Below are positions 58,938-64,000 of a stretch of 64,000 bases of DNA, one piece after another. The translations under genes were made by a program, and so were the position numbers. Under the pieces are notes generated by a model. It saw only the letters and a program-made list of their open reading frames with translations, had not been told where the DNA came from and made no database searches. The stretch comes from Mesodorylaimus sp. YZB2_4 (lineage: Eukaryota; Nematoda; Enoplea; Dorylaimida; Dorylaimidae). Each line of letters begins with the position of its first letter. The first letter of the stretch is position 1. The stretch spans positions 62,001-126,000 of the forward strand of contig JASANH010000104.1 of the NCBI GenBank assembly GCA_030248295.1, given 5' to 3'.

Positions 58938-61774
58938 ATGGGTGTCAACGTGAGCAGAGTGTCGGACGAAAGTTTACAACGTCACAGAATAATTGAACAA
59001 GCCATCAAAGAGGATCGACGAAGGAATGAAACCATTTTTAAATTATTGTTGCTCGGTAGGATCCTACTTTCCCGCTCATTTCAAGTTTTGAAAATCGTGT
59101 ATTGCAGGAGCGGGTGAGTCCGGCAAATCGACTATTGTTAAGCAGATGAGGTATGGAGTGAGACTCCTAAGAGTGAAAGAGAGGTGCTCAAAGAAAGATT
59201 CCTTTAGGATTCTGCACACTAATGGATTTACGGAGGATGAAGTCAAGCAACAGAGAGTCTTTATTATACAGAATATTCTCCAAAACATCGCGGCCATTAT
59301 TCGAGCAATGGACATGCTCGGAATTCAATTCGACTGCCCGGCCAGAGAGGCAAGTTGACCGCGGGACTAACTTGTCGAACGTCATCGAACGTTGCGCAGC
59401 AAGAAGTCGAAGGGCTCACGATCAAGTCCCGCATAGCAACTTAGCTCGTAATGAGTATTGTATGAGGCCCTGTGTAAACGTCTGCCATCAGATAGTTTAA
59501 TGCCCCTGGTCACCCTGATACAAGGAACCCTGAAGCCATGTGCGCAGTACCCAGTAAGACTTCTCAAGTCCTTGAAGGAGCTAGGCTAACATAGGTTGTA
59601 CCTTATAACACCTATCCGTGCTATTTCCTATACGCATTTCTGGTATTTTTTGAACCGAAAAAGTGGTGATATCCATGAATGATCACATGCTGGGCCTATT
59701 GTAGGCATGTCCTCTAAGTTTGAATCTAAAAATCTTTCTGAGGCTCCCGCGTTCTCTGACAAGCTTGTCCTAAGGAGCATCTCGATGTGTTTAGCTTAGG
59801 CTTCATGTTTTCGGTAAATGGGCAAGGAACTGACGGCACAAACAGACGGTCATGTTCGCGAAAAGGAAAAATTTAGCGGATTCAGCAGCACGATTTACAG
59901 CGGTTGTGACAACAGGGTGTTCAATGTTCCCAATCGAACTGGTCACACTAACGAAACAGTTTTGTAGACAGACTGGTGCTCTCGCTGCCAAATAGCCTGA
60001 GCTGGCGCTCTCGCTGCAATTAGAGTAGCCTGAGAATTCCTCCCACCCTGTCCCCTTCCTTTCGTCCCATACCTGCATGACCCATCCCATAACCGTACAC
60101 TTCGCCTAATAAACTCTGTTCTCTTGCAAAAACAATTAAGAATGAGTCCTGTGGCTTTTCAGAAAGAAGCTGCCATTATCTTGAAAGCCGAAGAAGAATG
60201 GCTTCAGCGTTCATCGCTGACGAACGAGGAGTGGGAATACATCAAAGCTCTCTGGGCTGACGATGGTGTACAACAATGTTTCAAGCGTTCTAATGAATAT
60301 CAACTAGGAGATTCGACAAAATAGTAAGACTCGCTGATGAGACCATTCAGAGTGTAAATTGTTCTGCTTATTTCAGTTTCTTGGACGATATTGGTCGTAT
60401 ATCACATCCTGCTTACACTCCCACTTACGACGATATACTTCATGCCCGAGTCAGCACTTTGGGCATTGTAGAGATCTCCTTCCCGTTCCGTGGCCTTACG
60501 CTCACGTGAGTAAAAGTGACGTTGGTTATGTGCGGTCCTTTTTTTACACATAATGACTTACCTTCTAGTATAATCGATGTGGGCGGCCAGCGATCGCAGC
60601 GTAAGAAATGGATTCATTGCTTCGATGGAGTCAACTGTCTGATCTACATCGCCGCCTTGAGCGAGTACAATCAAGTGCTCTTGGAGGATGCCACAATGGT
60701 AAGTACACCTCGGTCCACTGCCTGCCCCAGTGTCGCATCATCAGAGGTCGATAACGTTATGACTTTCGGTGCAAGCCACAGGGGTTGCGGTGTTCTTTGC
60801 TTGGCGGGTCTCGAGGCATTGAAGGAGGGTCGATAATACGATATACTGCTTGCGCTCAATATTTTCTCTTATTAATATTCTGATAAGACATCATTGGAAT
60901 GCTCCACATGCAGACATATTCTTCATCTCTTTCCCAGCTTGTCATATCTAGGAGCAGCTTCCTTTACATATGCCCATCCTAATGCCCATTCTAAAATGAG
61001 CCTACGAATGTTACATCGCAAGTACCTGTAATAGGGTAGCTTCATCTGCTGTGAGCAGGTTTTCCAACCCATCCAATCAAAGCCTGCTCATGTTAGACTC
61101 AAATGTTTGATTACTTTTTCAGAACCGAATGCATGAAGCGCTGAAGTTGTTTGAGACGGTGTGCAATTGCCAATGGTTCCGCAACACACCGACCATCCTG
61201 TTTCTCAATAAAAAGGATCTGTTCACTTCAAAGTTAAAAACATTTCCGTTAACCTTAGGCTTTCCCGAGTATCAAGGTAAGGAGGTGTCGCTGACCTTTT
61301 CTGTTCAGCCTTAATTGAACTAAATGGAGAGCAAAAGGTTGGGAACTGATCTCTACAGACGAGAGCACTCTTGTCAGAGTGACGACATTACCTGTCTTAG
61401 TCACGCCTGCCAAAGTGGTTTAGGTACATGTTGCACAGTAAGCCATTCTGTAGGTCTTTGACTAGAATATCTAAAACCGTAATAAATTAGCGTAAGATCA
61501 GAGACAGGAGGAAAAACCGTCATTATGACTTGGGTTCGCAGGGCAGGTTTTTTGCTTGTACCCCCTCCTTGAATTTTCTCTTTTAGGAAAACAGAATTAC
61601 GATGAAGCCGTGAGCTTTATTGAAAAGCAATTCGAAAAACGTAAGCTCAATGCGGCCAAACAGATCTACACGCACAAGACGTGCGCCACGGACACGAAAA
61701 ATATCGAATTCGTGATGGCCGCTTCGTTCGATATCGTGCTCTCTAAGAATATGAAAGAGGCAGGCTTTACGTAG
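58938..61774 (+). CDS. Heterotrimeric G-protein alpha subunit, divergent
   Basis: Eight exons in phase, 354 residues: 58938-59055, 59108-59150, 59208-59349, 60163-60323, 60377-60505, 60569-60698, 61123-61276 and 61587-61774. The N terminus MGVNVS has Gly2 and Ser6 for myristoylation but no Cys3. The P-loop GAGESGKST is at residues 40-48. Helical-domain [20 protein letters not shown] is followed by switch I with arginine in [11 protein letters not shown], switch [18 protein letters not shown] and [12 protein letters not shown]. All nucleotide-binding residues are kept, so it should be a working GTPase. The last residues KEAGFT match none of the Gi, Gs, Gq or G12 tails I know and lack the Gi/o cysteine four from the end. 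Receptor coupling should therefore be unusual. Intron 3 has a GC donor (GAG|GCAAGT). Confidence 0.94.
59549..59665 (-). repeat. Right arm of the long inverted repeat, in G-alpha intron 3
   Basis: Reverse complement of 58217-58334 over about 117 bases. It lies inside the third intron, after the GC donor, while the left arm is upstream of the coding start. Confidence 0.8.
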
Positions 61775-64000
61775 GGTGCAAGTCCCAAGTTAAACTATCT
61801 GCTCGCCTTGCCTCTATCTTGGGGACCTTGTCATTGAACTCACCTAACGGGTTGAGTGTGCATTTCTTATATGACTACTACAAAACTATCAAAGTTTTTG
61901 GATAACAAGGCCACGGCATGCTTTTTATTTGTTCGTGCATATGAGCTCTAGAGTGATATGCTAATCGTATACAGAATACAGTATAGTAGAATGGTTGTAC
62001 AGTCATTACTGCGTACATGTTTATGACAAGCAATAACGTCAAGATTCGTTTTAGAATTTCTATGTACATGTGCATAATGCGATACAGTCGAAGATGCTCT
62101 AACGATAGGCGTCGTAGGAGCATTATATGACTGTGAAGGTCAGAGGCGCTTTGAGGACGGCTTGATAGCTATATTTGTTTATGCACGGTATACACTGTGG
62201 TCGAAGAGAGTGAGGCAGCAAAAAGAGGTCAGACGACAATATAGTACGTACATCCTGAAGCTGCCATCTTCATACAGCATGGCACAGGGTCTGGGACAGT
62301 AGTTGAGAAAGTGCTGCACAGGCATACTGTATTCCTCTACGAAGATTTTAACCTGGAGGTGCGCTTACTCAGGTTTCCCATCCCATAAAATACCAAGATT
62401 GACCCAGGTGGATACCATGTGGGCATGAAATTCCACGAAATCGAACAGGAAACCATGCCATCCTACTTGGTGCACACTTGAGAATCCACCATGACTCCAC
62501 TACCATGACTTGTCATCAAGTAACGCGCTGTGGAACCAGCCATCGCTCCGAGCACTTTCTTTCCCGGGTCCTGCAAATGGATGCTGCTCTGATGCAGTCT
62601 GGCGAAAGGAATAGACCTGTGACGTAGCCAGCATGCATGTGTCTTAAATGATATTCTGAGCCATGTGCATTTTTGCCCTAAGCAGTATAGTCAGAGCTGA
62701 CCTAGATAGAGAATCTTTTGACGTACAGAACGTACAGTGGCACGAGTGTGCAGTCCAAGCCGAGAGTTGGGTCCCACTGGAACTTTTTTGTTTTACCTTT
62801 GGGCCTACGCAGACCCTACTTTCGCTATTCTCTTTGAATATGTATGCGTTCTCCCGAAGCGACAGATTGGGGAAGGGTCCGTGTCGACTTTGCTGTAGAT
62901 TTAACCTCTGCCGCCGTAGCTCATCAGTACTGCAGCCCCGCAAGGCCTGCAATTCATGATAGTCCCGCTCACGCTTTGAATTCCTCGAGATTTTGAGACG
63001 ATCCCTCTCAAAACACAGTAAGGGAGCTACGCAATCAGTGAGGACAAAGACTAGTGGCTGTGTTGCGTGGGATCCTGTTTTGCAATCTGATGTTGATGAG
63101 TTGAAAAGGTACAGTTTTACGCGCTCTGCGGTTGTACTTACAGGATTTTACCGTTTCTTATCAGGACGGTCTTTAGCGTGCTGGTTGGACATCTTCATCT
63201 TGGCCTAGACGTCGTCTGAAAGTTTTATAAATTTTATCACAGGTATCATGATTTTAGTGATCGATTTTTTATTCACCAAGAATGTACGTGCAAGTGATAG
63301 GCGTTGTGACATTGATCATCACCTAATTGTGCCTGAATGAAACTTTGAGTATTATCGTCAATGTATTACATATTCTGGTATTGTGCTTTGGAATAATGTG
63401 CCATTATATGTCGCCTAGGAAGCATATGGTTGGTTTTACCGTAATATCAGCATGTGCTCGTAAATTTCTCCTGTTGTATTTTTGCAGCTATGTATATGTC
63501 TTTTGATCCTCGAGTGCACTCTTATGTGTTTGATTAAAAGTAAAAATTGATTGATTGATTGGGAAAATGCCAAGGGACCGTCTTCTCATAGCATTGCAGG
63601 ACCGAGTTTCCTACTTGCTCCGCTTTGTGTCCTCATTCCTGATATGCTTGATATGATTCATATCCTTTATCTATTGGGCAATAATTGGATTTGGTGTTAG
63701 CTAAACATCTGTGTTCCTGAAAGGGCAAAAGAGCTGGAATATGCTTGTCCAGAAGAAGCTATTCGTATAGACATTTCAGCAGATGCATATTTCTGGAGAA
63801 GAGATGATTGAAAAACATGTGAAGAAAAAGAAAAGTCATTGACAGGAGTTCGGAATTTTATGACTGGCCAGAGCAAGAGCTGCCATGAAAGAAGCCTCAA
63901 TCCCTTGATTGTTTGAGCGGAAGGTGGAGTGCTTGGCAAGCTCTGTGCCACGCTGCAGTGGATAATGTTGACCTGATCGTGAGTAAACGAGTGGTTCGCG
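61775..64000. other. Gene-free right edge
   Basis: About 2.2 kb after the G-alpha stop codon. It should contain the G-alpha 3' untranslated region. Apart from the orphan SINE-type tail at 63499-63562, I see no coding exon or repeat. Confidence 0.4.
63499..63562 (+). repeat. Orphan SINE/LINE-type tail without a tRNA head
   Basis: GATCCTCGAGTGCACTCTTATGTGTTTGATT matches the shared tail of the SINE family in order and spacing. It ends in TTGATTGATTGATTG, a different microsatellite. No tRNA-like sequence precedes it. It may be a 5'-truncated SINE or the 3' end of the partner LINE. Confidence 0.55.

Overview
The window is nuclear DNA from a multicellular animal, most likely a small-genome invertebrate. 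Almost every gene is split by short GT-AG introns, many of only 40-60 bases, with acceptors of the TTTTCAG or TTTTTAG type. The proteins are animal housekeeping genes: a cilium gene, the centralspindlin RhoGAP, phosphorylase kinase gamma, a heterotrimeric G-protein alpha subunit and GDP-fucose synthase. I cannot assign a phylum from the sequence. I found no bacterial-style operon, rRNA gene or CRISPR array.

The left two thirds (about 0.8-48 kb) is gene-dense, with genes on both strands. In order: an unrecognised acidic protein (-), OGFOD2 (-), RNF113 (+), CFAP410 (-), RHEB (+), phosphorylase kinase gamma (-), a tiny unrecognised reading frame (-), RPA1 (+), metaxin-2 (-), RACGAP1 (-), condensin-II subunit NCAPG2 (+), a secreted beta-solenoid-like protein (-), mitochondrial GATB (+), UBE2L3 (+), GDP-L-fucose synthase (+) and a dual-specificity pseudophosphatase (+). 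The right third (48-64 kb) is gene-poor. It holds SINEs, a decayed LINE, the end of a small unrecognised gene and a divergent G-alpha gene.

Several neighbours are head to head over short spacers that probably act as shared promoters: OGFOD2/RNF113 (282 bp), CFAP410/RHEB (524 bp), RACGAP1/NCAPG2 (1.1 kb) and a tiny reading frame/RPA1 (47 bp). RACGAP1 (central spindle, cytokinesis), NCAPG2 (mitotic chromosome condensation) and RPA1 (replication) make a loose cell-division cluster, but no physical pathway unit is implied.

Mobile DNA sits mainly in introns and spacers. There is a tRNA-derived SINE family with a conserved tail (four copies plus a lone tail). There are two families of short terminal-inverted-repeat elements with two copies each, a 1.2-kb inverted-repeat element inside RPA1, another candidate inside GATB, and a 40-bp palindromic insertion flanked by a perfect 8-bp direct repeat. 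Three introns begin with GC instead of GT.

Exon limits were derived by hand from reading frame, splice signals and my recollection of the protein families. Where codon phases close across all junctions I am confident. Uncertain 5' ends and junctions are stated in the entries.
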